Positions 33,918 to 46,328 of a stretch of DNA of 64,000 bases are shown one piece after another. Location of the stretch: assembly GCA_963669975.1 (NCBI GenBank), contig CAVLJG010000004.1, positions 78,843,041-78,907,040 of the forward strand, given 5' to 3'. The DNA is from Acanthoscelides obtectus (Eukaryota > Arthropoda > Insecta > Coleoptera > Chrysomelidae). The position numbers and the translations under genes were made by a program. The notes beneath the pieces are model-generated. The model was not told the origin of the DNA. It saw only the letters and a program-made list of their open reading frames with translations, and made no database searches. The number at the start of each line of letters is the position of its first letter. Within the stretch, counting starts at the first letter, position 1.

Positions 33918-34973
33918 CTCAGTGACATTGGAAGTGTTACTCCAAAAAAAATATTTCAACTTGTTTTTTGGCAACATAATGACTATATTTATTTAGAGCA
34001 TGAGGTGGCAACAACGCCAATGTTTTATCTTTGTTTTTGTTCACCTTTGTTAAAATGTTATCTCCTAGTTTTTGTGAAGAAAGCAGTTTCTAAGAGCTGA
34101 GTAGTACAGATATTTTCAGTTATTGCCCACCCATTTACTAGTGTTGAGCATAACAAAATGCCTCGAGTTCGAAGACGTTCAAATTATAGCCATGTTAGCG
34201 ACTGTGACAGGGGTAGAATTATTGCCTATCGAGATGTTGGTTTGTCCTATCGCGAAAATGGCCGCCATGTTAATTGTGCTGTAGTGACGGTAATGTGTGT
34301 GTGTGTCGTGTGTGGAGAGAAGAAGGTAGAGGAACACGAAGAAGGAATACTGGTCCACCGAGGAGTACTACAGAGCGTCAAGATGGGCGCTTCAGAAGAT
34401 TAACCTCTTTCTATGCGTACACTCGCTTAGTGCTTCCTCTCACTGCGGACCAGAGTCGTCAACGTTTGAACTGAAGCAGAGAACGGCAAGATTAGGTGAA
34501 AGAATGATACAATGTCATCTTCCGCGACAAATCGCGATTCTATCTCGGTATCTAGGTACGCACGTCTTCATATTGCTCGTCGTACTACGGACCTTTTCCT
34601 TTAATATTTTGCCGTCGCCACATTATTCACCGGATTTAAATCCGATCGAAAGTGTGTGGGCTATGATGGGGAGAAGACTATCCACTTTGCACCATCCGCC
34701 ACAGACTCTGCCACAGGTAATCCACGAGTTGCTTGGAATGAGGTGCCACAACCAGGCGTCGATCATCTCGTGTAGTCCATGCCTAGACATATACAGGAGG
34801 GTATTCAGCTGTTGGGTCGCTCAACACATTATTAATTTCTTTTCTTATTACTTGTCAATGAAGCTTTGTGAGAATGTTATCGTTTCGTTCTTGATGAAAT
34901 ACTAGCTCGTTGCCAAGAAATAAAATTGCAGAAATTATATTTTTCTGGGTGAAACACTTCTAGTGTCACTGAG
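33918..34973 (+). mobile_element. Tc1-type element with internal deletion, family E
   Basis: Ends CTCAGTGACATTGGAAGTGT at 33918 and, reversed, CTCAGTGACACTAGAAGTGT at 34973, with TA at 33916-33917 and 34974-34975. Length is 1056 bp, about 500 bp shorter than a typical autonomous Tc1, consistent with loss of the middle of the transposase. Confidence 0.88.
34158..34845 (+). pseudogene. Tc1 transposase remnant, middle deleted
   Basis: The frame starts MPRVRRRSNYSHVSDCDRGR, with the first HTH (IIAYRDVGLSYRENGRHVN) close to family D (MPRVRRPVRFRQLSEIDRGR). The basic linker RRRNTGPPRSTTERQDGR is in the next frame. The catalytic core from the first Asp to the second is missing. What remains is HYSPDLNPIESVWAMMGRRL (about 34621-34680), with the catalytic Glu, then PPQTLPQVIHELL. 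Several frameshifts are present, so it is not functional. Confidence 0.82.
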
Positions 34974-35384
34974 TATAAATACTCAGACGTAGAATTTTCT
35001 GTGAGAAACTCACTAAAAGCATGACAGAACTAGTCACACAAGCTTTATATATGCGCGTTTATAAATTTTTTATTTGTATATGTGTTATTATTATTATTAT
35101 TATTAATATTAGTAAATTTTCCTGAAATAAGGGTAGAGTCTGGTTTTATTGATGCAATTTGTTCAAAGGGCTATTTAAAACACGGACGCAGAAAATCGGT
35201 ACACCAATTTTCGTGGACAAACTTTTCATTCTACAACATAGGATGAAAAAACGTGTCTTGTGGCAATCAATAAATTCTTAGGTATTTTTGAGATCTACAC
35301 AATGAGACCACTCGTAAAAAGATCCGACTAATGGTATGGCCGAAAACCGAGGCAAGATGCAGGTTTTATGACTTGTTGCCAATG
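34974..35384. other. No gene; short (TTA)n run
   Basis: A TTA/ATT run of about 25 bp lies at 35085-35110. The rest is unassigned. Confidence 0.5.
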
Positions 35385-36440
35385 CGACCATAATTTCACA
35401 CAGCTCCTTGAAATTCTTTGAACCCTTGGGCTTCATACTAAAAAACTACAACAAAATTGGAGTCGATTGGTCAAGTAGTTTTTGAGAATTTCTAATTGTT
35501 TATCCCAAAACACCTTCACCACTAGTTTACTGAGCAATATACAGATTTCATTCAAAGGACATTTAATAGGAAAATACACGAATTTACCTTGCCGGCATGA
35601 ATCACAAACCAGTCCGAAAGATAATTGGTTAATATTTGTTTCCTGTTTTATCGTTTTCCTGAGTTTATCGTCCAACATTTTGAACTCGCAGTCGTCCTTA
35701 TCGTACGAGATTTAGAAAAGAGACGCATAAGGTATTAATACTTTTAGGAAAAACGTACTGGGATATTATTTTTTTGTTAAGAAACTGGATTACGTGACCT
35801 ACTTCTTTGACAAAGTCATGCAGTCATCAATAATGCAGCCATTTAGCACATGCTGCATACTAACAGTTTGAAAAATAATTGTCGTCAGTTCGCGTGCTAA
35901 CTTGATAAACATTTCAGCGCATTTCAGTATTAAATACTTTTTTTATAAACTTTAAGGCTCATCCGTGGCCGTGTGAAAATTTCAGTTCTAAATATGAATA
36001 CACATCAGTCTGAAGAAATCTGAAAAAAAATGTTTTTCTCGCAACACAGGGTGATAGATAGGCTTTGTTTTAAAATATGTGTAATATCGTGTATTTTTCG
36101 AATATCGTAGCAATTACTCACAAATACGGAATGTTTGAATTTGTTTGGAAGAAAAAAATGTAACCCTTCATTTTCCGCATAAAAATAATAATTATCTTTC
36201 GGAATGGCTTGTGATTCATGTCGACAAAGTAAACTCGTGTATTTTGCTATACAATGGCCATTTGAATGAGCTCTGTATAGTGTTCGATAAACTAGTAGTG
36301 ATGGCCGGAAGACAGGTGTTTTGGGATAAACAATTAGAGATTTTCAAAAACTACTTGACCAATCGACTCCAATTTTTTTGTGTGTGTGTGTACGAAGAAG
36401 CCTACCGATCTGAAGAATTTCAAGTGGCTGCGTGAAATTA
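35385..36440. repeat. Long inverted repeat, arms about 250 bp
   Basis: The left arm (35385-35640) and reversed right arm (36180-36440) share ATAATTTCAC, TTGGAGTCGATTGGTCAAGT, CTAATTGTTTATCCCAAAAC, ACTAGTTTA, AAAATACACGA and CATGAATCACAA in the same order, about 80 percent identical. The spacer of about 540 bp is unrelated. Both arms keep parallel open frames (minus 35678-35433 and plus 36145-36435) containing FWDKQLEI.KNYLTNRLQF. I know no protein like it, so the open frames may be incidental. Confidence 0.72.
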
Positions 36441-36839
36441 TCGTCGCATTAGCAAGTGCCAAAGCGAAACAAAAAACAAGTTTTCTCATTCTTTGTTGTC
36501 GAGCAAGAAGTTTTTGCCCTTTTCAAAGTTACTTAAACCTGATCCTGACGTTTCCAAGAATAAATTACCTGAAAAAATACAACCGCTCTGTTGATGGCAT
36601 CGTGGTGAAGCGAACGAATTGCGTTTCTCTTATTCTTATTTGGTTTCTGTATTTTAATTCGTTTCTTTGATTTTCTGGTAACTGACTTACTAACTAAAGG
36701 ACTAAGGGTGACAGGAAAACCAGGACCTTCCGACTTTCCGTCAATGTCGAAATACTATTTCTCTCATTTCTGGCCCGCGAATAATTAGTAATCGAAGATC
36801 GCAAAACAGTTAATCGGTATATTATGTTATGTTAACCGG

Positions 36840-37230
36840 TATGTTGCGACAATGATTATTTGTGGGTTTCTGCTTTTGAAGACGGCGTTCAGCGTTTTCC
36901 CACTTACAGGACAATATAACATTACGATACGCGACGGTGACGCGCCTAGTACATTAAAAAACGATAGATACTCTAACGCTCGCTTGTTGCTTTGGTGGGC
37001 CAGATGTGCTTTGGAAACGGCGAAGCCTAACCCAGGCAATTTCGAGCTGTTCTAGTTCAAAATTGTAGTGATGGCTTTGCGCCATTTCTTCATGCTACAA
37101 GACACTTCAATCTGTTGTCGCAACACACCGTACAGGAATTAGGGAAAGAAATAACAAATGAGCTGTCGCCCGGATTTTATACCATTGTGCTTGACAAAGA
37201 CTACTGTGGTAACCAAAACGTCGTACAGTA
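36840..37230 (+). pseudogene. Unrecognised coding-like fragment with one frameshift
   Basis: The first frame (to TAG about 37055) reads FPLTGQYNITIRDGDAPSTL and ARLLLWWARCALETAKPNPG. A second frame takes over at about 37040 with NCSDGFAPFLHATRHFNLLS, then QELGKEITNELSPGFYTIVL, to TAA at about 37230. The amino-acid composition is protein-like, and the handover occurs within a few codons, as expected for a single indel in a once-continuous gene of at least 120 codons. I do not recognise the family. It could be a host gene exon or part of a transposon. Confidence 0.4.
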
Positions 37231-40202
37231 AACATAAAGTACGATTGTTATAACACTGCGTCCCTGTACCGATTTTGAATCAGATTATTGGGCTCTGACT
37301 AATTCATTAATCAATGGGACGCTCAAGGCACTTCTTTTACTATTCTATTGAATTTACTCCCACAAATCCGTTCATTCGGAAAGATATCAGAGCTTTTAGT
37401 CTCCTTTATCGGCTAGACGTCAGCAAAATTAGAGAGTATTATCACGAAAGATGAGTTTTGGGGTTAAATCATTTGAGACCTTCATTAAGCCACTTATAAT
37501 TTTCGTTGGTTGAAACTCAATATTTTCATTTGTACCTTGCACTTCACGAGAATCGTAGGTACCGTAAGGTCAAAAATAGTTATTCATATTTCAAGTGACA
37601 AGAAAAAAATGTAAATTGTTGTTACTCACGTTCCATCCCTATTCTCTGGTAGCAACTGCTTAACAATGTACAAGTATGACTGATATAAATACACAATATA
37701 GACATACTTGAAAGACCATTGTGCGGTTTGTTAGAATAACAGACTAACAGGCAGGAATATCAGTCTTGACATGAACCTTTTTCAGTAATGGTCTCATTGA
37801 TATTAATCTGTTTTATTAAATATTATTTTCTGATGCCTTTGGTTTCCCCTAGATTGTACTTACTTACAGCTGTCTGTCGTCATTCTGCGTAACTGTGAGT
37901 GCAAGAGTGACTGCGAACACAAAGATTTGTAATTTCATCAAAACAGTACTTAATCCTAAATCCTATAAGTCATTCCTTAACGATTTTTTATAATAAAGCA
38001 GCTGCTCCGGCAAAAACCTCAATACCTGGGCACCGCTTTGTACAAAGTGAGGAAGTTATTTTGAGAAAAGTGGTGTTGCAAGATGGTGTTACAATGTAGC
38101 TCACATAAGCGCAGTTAGACTTACTCGCAAACGTCAAAACATTAGTGAACTATAAAAAGTTAACTTTTGTAGAATCATAACATGAGGCTATCGGATCACT
38201 ATTTTTCCAAACTCAACTTGCCTTCTCCGTTCCTAAATAATTTAAAACGTTGTATAAGTAAATATATAATAAATATCTGTATTTATACCTTTTACAATTA
38301 TTCAAAAATTATTCTTATAGGCGTTGTACACAAGGTGTCTGCGAAAGTTGATAGTTTGTGAGATACAGGGTGTCAAAGTTATAATTTTGTTTTCTATTTT
38401 TCCTTATTGCTTGAGAAGTATATCAGATTTTAACATAAAACTTAGTAGTAGTACTATGAAAACCAAGAATCGGTTAGTTTTTATGGCCAAACTTCTAGAG
38501 GGCGACCCTTACAGTACTATTTCGGTGAATAGCTTATTATAACTTTTTTGTGCTACCTTTTATACAACTGAATGGTAAATCTTATTTTCTCGTATTTACA
38601 CAACAAAAAAAGGTTTACTTGTTAGAAGTGTTTAAAGCTAACAGTTTTAGAGATATTTCTTTCTATCAAGATACCTTCTTTACCGGCTTTTCTCTCTTCA
38701 TTTTGATTTTCTGTCGAATGTGCCTTCTTCAGGGCCTTCCATTCAAGTTTCTTTTGACGTTTGATTTCCGATCAAGATGCCTTGACTTGAAAACTTGGTG
38801 TACAGACGCGGCCATCGCCGCCTTTTCTTTTACTTTCCTGCGGAGATTGTGGTGTGGGCGTTTTTTTGTTGACGTCCAGATTTTGGGATATTAACGCCCC
38901 AAACACCAGTTTATGAAACAGTACCCTTCTATTTTGTACCCTACGTTTAGTTGTGTTGGTTTGAGTACTACCCGTCTATTTTCCTAATGGGATTTTAACC
39001 TCCAGCGGTTAGTTCTCTTTTGTATACCATCGGACCACGTCCATTAATGCTTGTCCCGAAGAAGTTTGATCAATATCTGATTCCTTTCCGTGGAAAGACA
39101 TTGTGGAGAACCACCATTCACACTCCTCCACCTTTGTTTTGTAGCTGCCTTGTAGCTGTTTTGCAGCCAATTTTGTTGGAAGCCATCCGTTGATAAAGAC
39201 TCTGATGTGAATAGGTAAAATATCATTTTAATTGGGTATTTTGTCGATATTGATATTAATTATTGCTGATTGAAATTTTTAGAGTGTAATAGATTTTGTT
39301 TGGCATTTTAAATATTCAAATATAGGGTAGTGACTACATGTTACCGTCTTTTGGGCCTATTACATTACGTTGATCATGATTTTGATTTTTGAGCTGTCAT
39401 GAGTTTAGAGCAAGGAATATATTTCTGAGGGTATATCACTGTAGTGGATTTTTATCTTTTCTACCTGCTTTAAATTTCTTGACGAAGAGATTGTATATAG
39501 ATTTTTCTTCGAGTTTTGAGTGTTTTGAATGAGTAGTTCTGTCTCAGACAGAGAATAGAGATTAAATTTTTAAGCGGTATTTCTCTCGCAAGGGTTTTTT
39601 TATACCGTAAGTTTTGGGAACGAGGCAAGCAGCTCCTACCTTCTGGCGTTCCTTACGTCACTGCTCACTACTGGCCACTGGTTTTTGACCTGAGCGCTTG
39701 TTAGTTGTGGACATCTCAGCTGCGCCTAGAACTGTAACTCCAAGAAGACCGTTATCCAGATAAGTTTAGGTTTAGGCGTTAAAATATTTGTTAAGCCTTT
39801 GTACGTGTATCATGGTAAACGTTTTGCAGGGTAAGTTATCACGGTATACTAATTTTATTGCCAGTTAGTTTTGAATAACATCCTGTTTTTTAACTTGCAC
39901 TCCAGTGGTGGAGCATATGCGCTGCTTATTTTGACAATATATTATGATTCTTTTTTAAATATCTTGTTTTATTTGGCCGTCTGTGTAAAATTAATTAGGT
40001 TTCATCATTAGTATTAGATTCTTTTCCTTGTGTGGTGGTCAGACAAAACAAGTTCCGACTAACATCTCGGGGATTTGTGGCTAAATCCGTCTTCATTTAT
40101 AGTGATTTATTAATCCATTAATTAGTTTAAAAAAAAGGGAAAGAGGAATCACACCACCATTTCCTCTTACTTACAAAAAAAGTCGTAGCAGATTGAATGG
40201 TG
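37231..40202. other. No recognised gene or element
   Basis: About 3 kb with only motif-free open frames (for example 38550-38894, which is pyrimidine-rich). CAGGGTGTCAAAGTTATAAT at 38367 resembles a mariner MITE end, but I found no partner. Confidence 0.3.
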
Positions 40203-40428
40203 ATTGTGTGTCTTGGTCTGCATGTTAAAATTATTACTGAACATGCTTCCCGTGAAGTATATCTATTAGCTGTACCAGACGGGATATTTGTGTTGTCCTT
40301 TCTAAATGAAGGTTATGTTCAAAGGTATAAATGACAAGTTTCTATAGCTCTTTTGCTTTTTCAAACATTTTCAGAAGCATTACGGAATCACCCCCGTGCT
40401 TGCGTTGTGTGTAATCAAGCCCCATAAC
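40203..40428 (-). repeat. Dispersed repeat family K, copy 2 (reversed)
   Basis: The reverse complement of the blocks at 25430-25681: TTGGTCTGCATG, ATTACTGAACATGCTTCCCG, TGTACCAGACGGGATATTTG, CATTACGGAATCA and GCGTTGTGTGTAATCAAGCC. Confidence 0.7.
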
Positions 40429-41639
40429 AGAAAAAATAGGAATTACGCATATCACACAAAGCAGTGTCGTACTTCTAGGCGCTTAGTTTGTTTTCTAATT
40501 GACGTCTCAACTTCATTTTCTATGGCATTTAAATGACTGGAAATAAAAATCATTGTAAAGTCTTTTTCGTCACGTTTCATAAATATTCCTGCCTGCAGCC
40601 TATTTTCTCGACTGTTGGTTGTCTTAATCAGATAATTTATTTAATGTCTCTCACATTTTTGAAATTCAGAAAATCTGAATATGTTATTTCCCGGATGAAG
40701 CCTACATCGCAAGTATTTGAGACAAGAAACTAAGATTATTAGAACTCAAATCCTCACTATGCACATACGCACTGCTTGTTCCTGCCAGCTATAATATACA
40801 ACTCACAGCTTAGACTTCCAACAAAGCCATATCTGAAGCTAAGCCAAAAATTGGTAGCTGAAACGTTTAAGCAACACATACAAGTGAACAACTGCTGGTC
40901 CTAAGTTGACATCTTGTAGAAAAACCTACATAATGTCAAAAAAGACCGACATAGTGTCACTCTTCAAGATACGTATTATCCCTGCCGATCTGAATGAATA
41001 ATCTGGCCGTGAGAAAGTACAAATTGTTACACTCGGTATAGCATCTTTCTGGAAGGTGCACCGCTATTGATTGATTGATACCGCAGACGGTGCTGTGGCA
41101 CATGACATTGCTTAATTGGTATGAAATGGCATCGAGGCAAAGATAGCGCATTTGGCGCTGGATTTGATACTGTCACTCTCGCAAGAGATATTGCGGATTC
41201 ATTACGATCAATATTCCCTGCCATCGAAAACGGAGAATGTTGCTCCAGATCCATCAAACAAATGAATGTTATTGGATTCAGTAGTCACGGAGTAGTGTCT
41301 ATTTTGATTAGTCGGAATGTATGAAGATGGATGGAATCGAATGGCATATGCATCTAAACCTGATTTTCTTGAATTGACTAATTCAGAACAAACGTCGATT
41401 TAATATTGGTCAATCTCTCCGGTGCAGGTGAAATACAAAATAGTTCTCAAATTGCTATAACACATGTCCTAAGAAGCTATTGCGCTGAAAGAATATAAAT
41501 CATATATGGCGATAAGTTGGTGAGGAAGTGCATACGTAGAGACAGGCAGTATGCTTTCCGCCACTGTCGACCAAAAGAGGACTTTTAGCTTACGTTACAC
41601 AACTGTGGTAAGCTCATCCAGTCACATGGTGAGACTCAT
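40429..41639. other. No recognised feature
   Basis: Short open frames on both strands around 40957-41324 lack motifs and shadow one another. Confidence 0.3.
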
Positions 41640-42490
41640 TGCCCTTGGCATCACGAAAGCTTGCGTGCTGCCCTCCTATTTAAAGTTCCATCCCGTGGCT
41701 TCCTAGAGAGGCTTCGCAGATGGGTTGCTGATTTCCTCTCCGGCCGTAAGGTATCCGTCTTAACTGATGGTGCATTTCTATTAGCTACCGATGACCTCCT
41801 CTCTTGTACAAACAGTTCTATCCGACAGCACTCTACACTCAGGCATTTAGTGTAACAAGAAAATCTCTGCTAATGCTCTGGAGAGACGGCTAGTTGCGAT
41901 GAGGTACCTGAAAGTTATCACCATCTGGAAACACTACACTCTGGTACAGTTTAATGCTTCCAACATACATAACTGTACTTTGAATAACAAGAAACGCGTT
42001 GGCGTCCTTCTGGTGTCAACGAATGGACGAGTTTTGCCGAAATGCCATTCATTCAAGCTTGTCGGGCTTCAGATCAACGAATCCTTGATTTGGCACAAGC
42101 ACATGTCTTCAATGGAACAATTGCTAAGAAGAAGCTTGGTTATTTGTTTAGGGCTAGAATGTTATTTTCTCCGCACAACCTTCTCACTCTGTGAAAGGCC
42201 TACATAAGATTTATTCTCGAGTACTGATTCCATGTTTGAGGTGCTATGCCAGCGAGGTTTGCTCCTCAGAGCTCTCCTCCATGATGCTAAGCTTGTTAGT
42301 TTCACCAGCCAGGTTAGTTTCACCAGCCAGCTTTTCGTTTCCCATCCCAACTCTGCCAAGTTTCGTACATCTAGAACTGGCCAAAACTACCGCAGCTTTG
42401 TTCCTAGGAGGTTGTTTCAGTTCTACCAAAAATAGGACTTCCAATAGTCTTGCTTATTTCCTTATCGCAGTGGTGGTTTCCTAATATTTA
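41640..42490 (+). pseudogene. Non-LTR retrotransposon RT to C-terminus, decayed
   Basis: The plus strand reads GFLERLRRWVADFLSGRKVS and VLTDGAFLL (41695-41790), the RT segment before the YADD box. Sequence for GVPQGS...FADD is largely deleted, leaving ATDDLLSC. The downstream thumb-like region is clear: FNASNIHNCTLNNKKRVG, PKCHSFKLVGLQINESLIWH, then in other frames SHPNSAKFRTSRTGQNYRSF and PRR (42340-42410), the usual C-terminal R-T...Y..SF.PR motif. Multiple frameshifts are present. It resembles jockey-like insect elements and is a dead copy. Confidence 0.7.
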
Positions 42491-42654
42491 GGCTTCTGCC
42501 TACACGGCTGCTTCAGAATAAAGTTAAGAAGCATAAACAGGAAACTACATATATAAAATTGAAAACCGTTTAACTTGTAGCAATATCCGCTATTTCTGTT
42601 CCACGCCATCTGAAATTATAAATATGCTTGCCATATTTAGTTTGGCTCTACGTA

Positions 42655-43515
42655 CACAGAGTGATTCACAACTGATCCGACAAATTTTAACCACATATGC
42701 ACTGTTGCGGAAGAAGTTGATTTCTCAAAAAAAATCTAATAGAAGTCCTACAGAAATTAAGTTAGAAACCAGTGTCAATAAGAAATTGAAAAATAAATAT
42801 ATGTGTTCTGTGTTTATCGTCGTGATATTAGAACATGCATTAATAATTTATTGTAGCAAATGCTGTACTAAACAACTGACGAAAACAAAATACCAGGAAT
42901 TCTTTGTTTTTTCATCCTAATAAGATCGTGTAAATAAGGTTTAATCTTTATCGTGGGTGATCTGAATGAAGAACGGTCGATTTTTAGAAAGTTAAATAAG
43001 AAGGTATTTTGCGAGTTTATGTGTTTAGCTATTTATTAATAAAAATTGCACATGCGTACACTAATGAGGAGTTCAGTAGACATTGTTTTAGCATGCGGAG
43101 AAGTAGGGCGGTGGACCAATTGCATGGCCTCCACGGTCTCCCGGTCTCAATTCTCTGGACTTCTTTTTATGGGGATACTTGAAAAAATAGGTATACCGTA
43201 CTCCAGTTCAGAATACTGAAGAATTGCGTGACCGAATCACAGTGGCTGCCTATAATTTGAGCTTTCAGGCACAGCAGGAAGGGGGTGGATTTGAATTAGT
43301 GCACCGAAATTGGATTAGACTCGCCCAAGCTTGCATTGCAGTCAATGGAAACAATTTTGAACAGCTTTTATAAGTAAGCGAAGTGTTAAACTGTATTATT
43401 TTATTATCTCGATTACTGTAGGACTCTTATCACATTTCTATTTGAGAAATTAACTTCTTTGGTAACAGTGTATATATGGTTAAAATTTGTCGGATAAGTT
43501 GTGAAACACCCTGCA
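42655..43515 (+). mobile_element. Mariner-type deletion derivative, family B copy 1
   Basis: Ends CACAGAGTGATTCACAACTG (42655) and, reversed, TGCAGGGTGTTTCACAACTT (43515), with arms of about 75 bp through CCGACAAATTTTAACCA and AAGAAGTTGATTTCTC. TA lies on both sides (42653-42654, 43516-43517). Length is 861 bp. Transposase N- and C-termini are fused by an internal deletion. Confidence 0.88.
43065..43372 (+). pseudogene. Mariner-type transposase ends fused by deletion
   Basis: It starts with the N-terminal helix (SSVDIVLACGE; compare TNEELVDIVLAYGEAG in copy 2 near 49.1 kb). Within a few codons it passes to the far C-terminus: PVSILWTSFYGDT in one frame covers SPGLNSLDFFLWGYL in another (the third-acid motif), then TPVQNTEELRDRITVAAYNL and VHRNWIRLAQACIAVNGNNF to the stop. 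The whole region with the first two catalytic residues is absent. Confidence 0.7.
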
Positions 43516-43649
43516 TATGCAAGTAAATCTGGCTTTTTATCCTAATGTAGAATAAAGTATAAGCTGACAGTTGTAAATCCAATGTTGATACATATTATGT
43601 GTAAGGTTAAGGTTAAATGAGAAAAAATACCTTCATAACAGCGGACGAA

Positions 43650-43840
43650 TTGGGACCTCGGTTGGCCGCGTGGGTCAGAGTGTCGTGCTACTGATCAGCC
43701 GACCGGCCGGGCCGCGAGTTCGAATCTCGCCTTGGCCATGGATGTTGTGACGTCGTGTCTTTGTCCATAATTAGAAAAGTAAAATATAACAACCTAGTTT
43801 CTGGCTGCATGAATTAGGTCCTAAAGCCAAAAAAAAAAAA
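43650..43840 (+). mobile_element. tRNA-derived SINE
   Basis: A pol III A box (TGGCCGCGTGGG, 43662) and B box (GAGTTCGAATCTC, 43716-43728) are about 43 bp apart, followed by a tRNA-unrelated body and an A run (about 43829-43839). The copy is bracketed by AACAGCGGACGAA (43637-43649) and AACAGCGGATGAA (43839-43851), a 13-bp target duplication with one difference, as expected from LINE-type insertion. The acceptor stem is not paired, so this is not a working tRNA. Confidence 0.85.
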
Positions 43841-44287
43841 CAGCGGATGAAAGTACATGCAAAGTCTGAAATATGCTGCAGATGATACACTGTGGGTGCT
43901 TCATTTTATCGACAATGAAATAACAACTCATTACTAGAATTGCTTATCAAGTAAAATAATTACACAGCTACATATTTCGGTGATATTAATAGGTATAACC
44001 ACAATTTTGTATCAGTCGGAAATGTCATAGTTGCTCCAAAAGTACTTTTACTTCTAATTCTATAAAGTTTAGCAACAATGGTGGTACGCTGGCTTTGCCT
44101 GCACACTTGGGGTCGACGCACATTAGCCTAGTTTCTGTCACTGATGGGAGGAAAGTCCTCAAACAGTTACATACCAAAGAAGCTGACAATGGTGACCAAT
44201 AATTTACAATTCGAGCCACATTTTTGAGCTGTTGAAAAATAAAAAAAATAACGCTGCAATCTATCTAGCAGAGGAAGGGTGCCTCCA

Positions 44288-44330
44288 TAGCTTGGTGGTT
44301 AGCACATCGAGGGTCTTGTAAAAAAATAGC
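44288..44330 (+). repeat. Possible SINE head fragment (A box only)
   Basis: TAGCTTGGTGGTTAGC resembles a tRNA A box of a second SINE, but no B box follows. A run of A occurs at about 44321. Confidence 0.3.
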
Positions 44331-46117
44331 ATCTAATAGATTGACTTTACACTGCCGATGCCTTTGAAATGGCTTTTTGTACGAGTCTCCATGTAGTGCA
44401 ACTTCATCTATACACCGGGTGTTTCAAGCTCGACTCTCACCATTGAGATTTTGGAGACGCTTACTAGTGCGTTTGTGGGTGATTGGCTTTTATAAGGTTC
44501 CACAGCTCCTAGTATTTCCGGAGGAAGACGAATGAACTGAATTTTACTAAGGCTGTTTTTATTTTTTGCTGACTTTATTCGAGGTAGCATTTCAACATGG
44601 AAAGTACATTCATTGCAACTACTTTTCCTATACAAGATGACATCAGTAGAATTTCAAATGACATTTCGTTTCTTGTTCTCAGTCGTCAACTTTGTTTCTT
44701 ATAGGCGCGATATTGGGTTTTTGCACAGGTGAACACTTTTTAATTATGATTTCAAAGCTATTTCAAAAACTTAAATTTCTATTGTTGTCCTTAGAAACGA
44801 CAGTTTATTACATTTTAATCCCATTAAATCAACAATGCCTCAGTTTTTGAAGAACATAAGATAATTTGCCTACTTATCGACCATAATAAGCGTTATTTTA
44901 ACACAATTGAGGCGCTCTGCACGTTACTTCAGCCGTATACTGTTTTATAGTATTTGATTGCTAGTTGTGTGCATCGGTTTAGATATGACAGTTATAAAAT
45001 ATAATGATCTAGGCTTTTGGCTTTTGTTTACTTCAAAATGTTCCTATCAGTCACATAAAGTAGTACTGTTTTTAATGTTTTCAATACTGCCCTTAAATGA
45101 TATGAAAAAGTCTTAGCACTTTGTTGTCCTTCATTTGATGAGTTAATACCAGCTATTGAAAGATGTCCGAAGTTTTATAACATCAATCCATGTCATGATT
45201 TGTACAATATCACATCACCAAAATCAGAAATAGGAGCTGTTCACCTGTTCATAGAAACCGAAGGAATGCTTACGTGATGGTATTATGAAACAAATGACTG
45301 ATTTGGTAATTTCAAAACCTACTTGAGAGATATTATTTTTTTTAAACAACGAAGGTTTGGTAAAATCAGTATATGACACATCACACATTCTTGGAATCAG
45401 ATTTAAAAACGCTATTCGTCTGTGTAAAAATCTAACATAGCGTCCATATGGAAAAAATAAGTTGACGTTGACTTCTCATTTAAAAAAAAATCAGTAAGAA
45501 ATAAAATGTACTTTGGTTAAATTCGTTTTTTCCGTCTCTGTCTCAGATACCTGAATCACCCCCAATACTGAGAGTCGAATCTAAAATACCGCATATACTG
45601 ACTTCAACAAACGTCTATCAATGCACTATTGGAATTTTCATGAAAGAAATCCTTAGGTGCAGTTATTAGCGTCTGTACACAGTAGTCTTATTTCTTTGGA
45701 AGTGGAATGTTAAACTTTTTCCATCAACGTTATATAGCTGATTATAATATATCTCGCTACGTACATCGAATCCCAAGAAACACTTTGTCACCAGTTGAAC
45801 TTTGATTACAAAACGTTCTCTGGGCTTTAGTTTTGTTGCAACTTTCAACAACTGACTGAAAATATTACCCTAGAAATCAAGTTACCTCATTAAACTACAC
45901 CCCAAGCATAACGGTCAATATGGTGTGTCAGATATTCCCTCACCCATTCTGATTTTTGAACAAGCTGAAATTCGGGACGATAAAATTGATGCAGAGATAA
46001 TATATTTTGAAACAACTTTTCAAACGGAATCCTTACGTACTTTATAGCCTTAGAAAATAAAAATTGTTATATTTCAAAATGATGGACTAGCAAGCTGTCG
46101 AAGTTGAGCGTTTTGTA
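44331..46117. other. No recognised gene
   Basis: Unassigned AT-rich sequence. CACCGGGTGTTTCAAGCTCG at 44414 looks like a lone mariner-type end without a partner. Confidence 0.3.
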
Positions 46118-46328
46118 CAAGGTGCTGCAACTTATCCGACAAATTTTAACCGCGTATGCACTGTTACGAAAGAAGTTGATTTCTCAAAAAAAAAAATAAT
46201 GTAACAAAAGTCCTACAGTAATCGAGATAATAAAAAAATGTAGTTATATATATGTATATAGGTGAAAAATTAAAGCTTCCGCCTTTTGTTGGGTACTTCG
46301 ACAAAATTTAAGTTCACCTTCCAATATT

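Noticed and set aside
38364..38540. Mariner MITE end (CAGGGTGTCAAAG)
   Set aside because: No inverted partner was found in the neighbourhood, so no element could be delimited.
38550..38894. 114-codon plus-strand frame
   Set aside because: Phe-rich because the DNA is pyrimidine-rich; no recognisable domain.
43662..43735. A functional tRNA gene
   Set aside because: A and B boxes are present, but the acceptor stem does not pair, and an A tail plus target duplication show a SINE.
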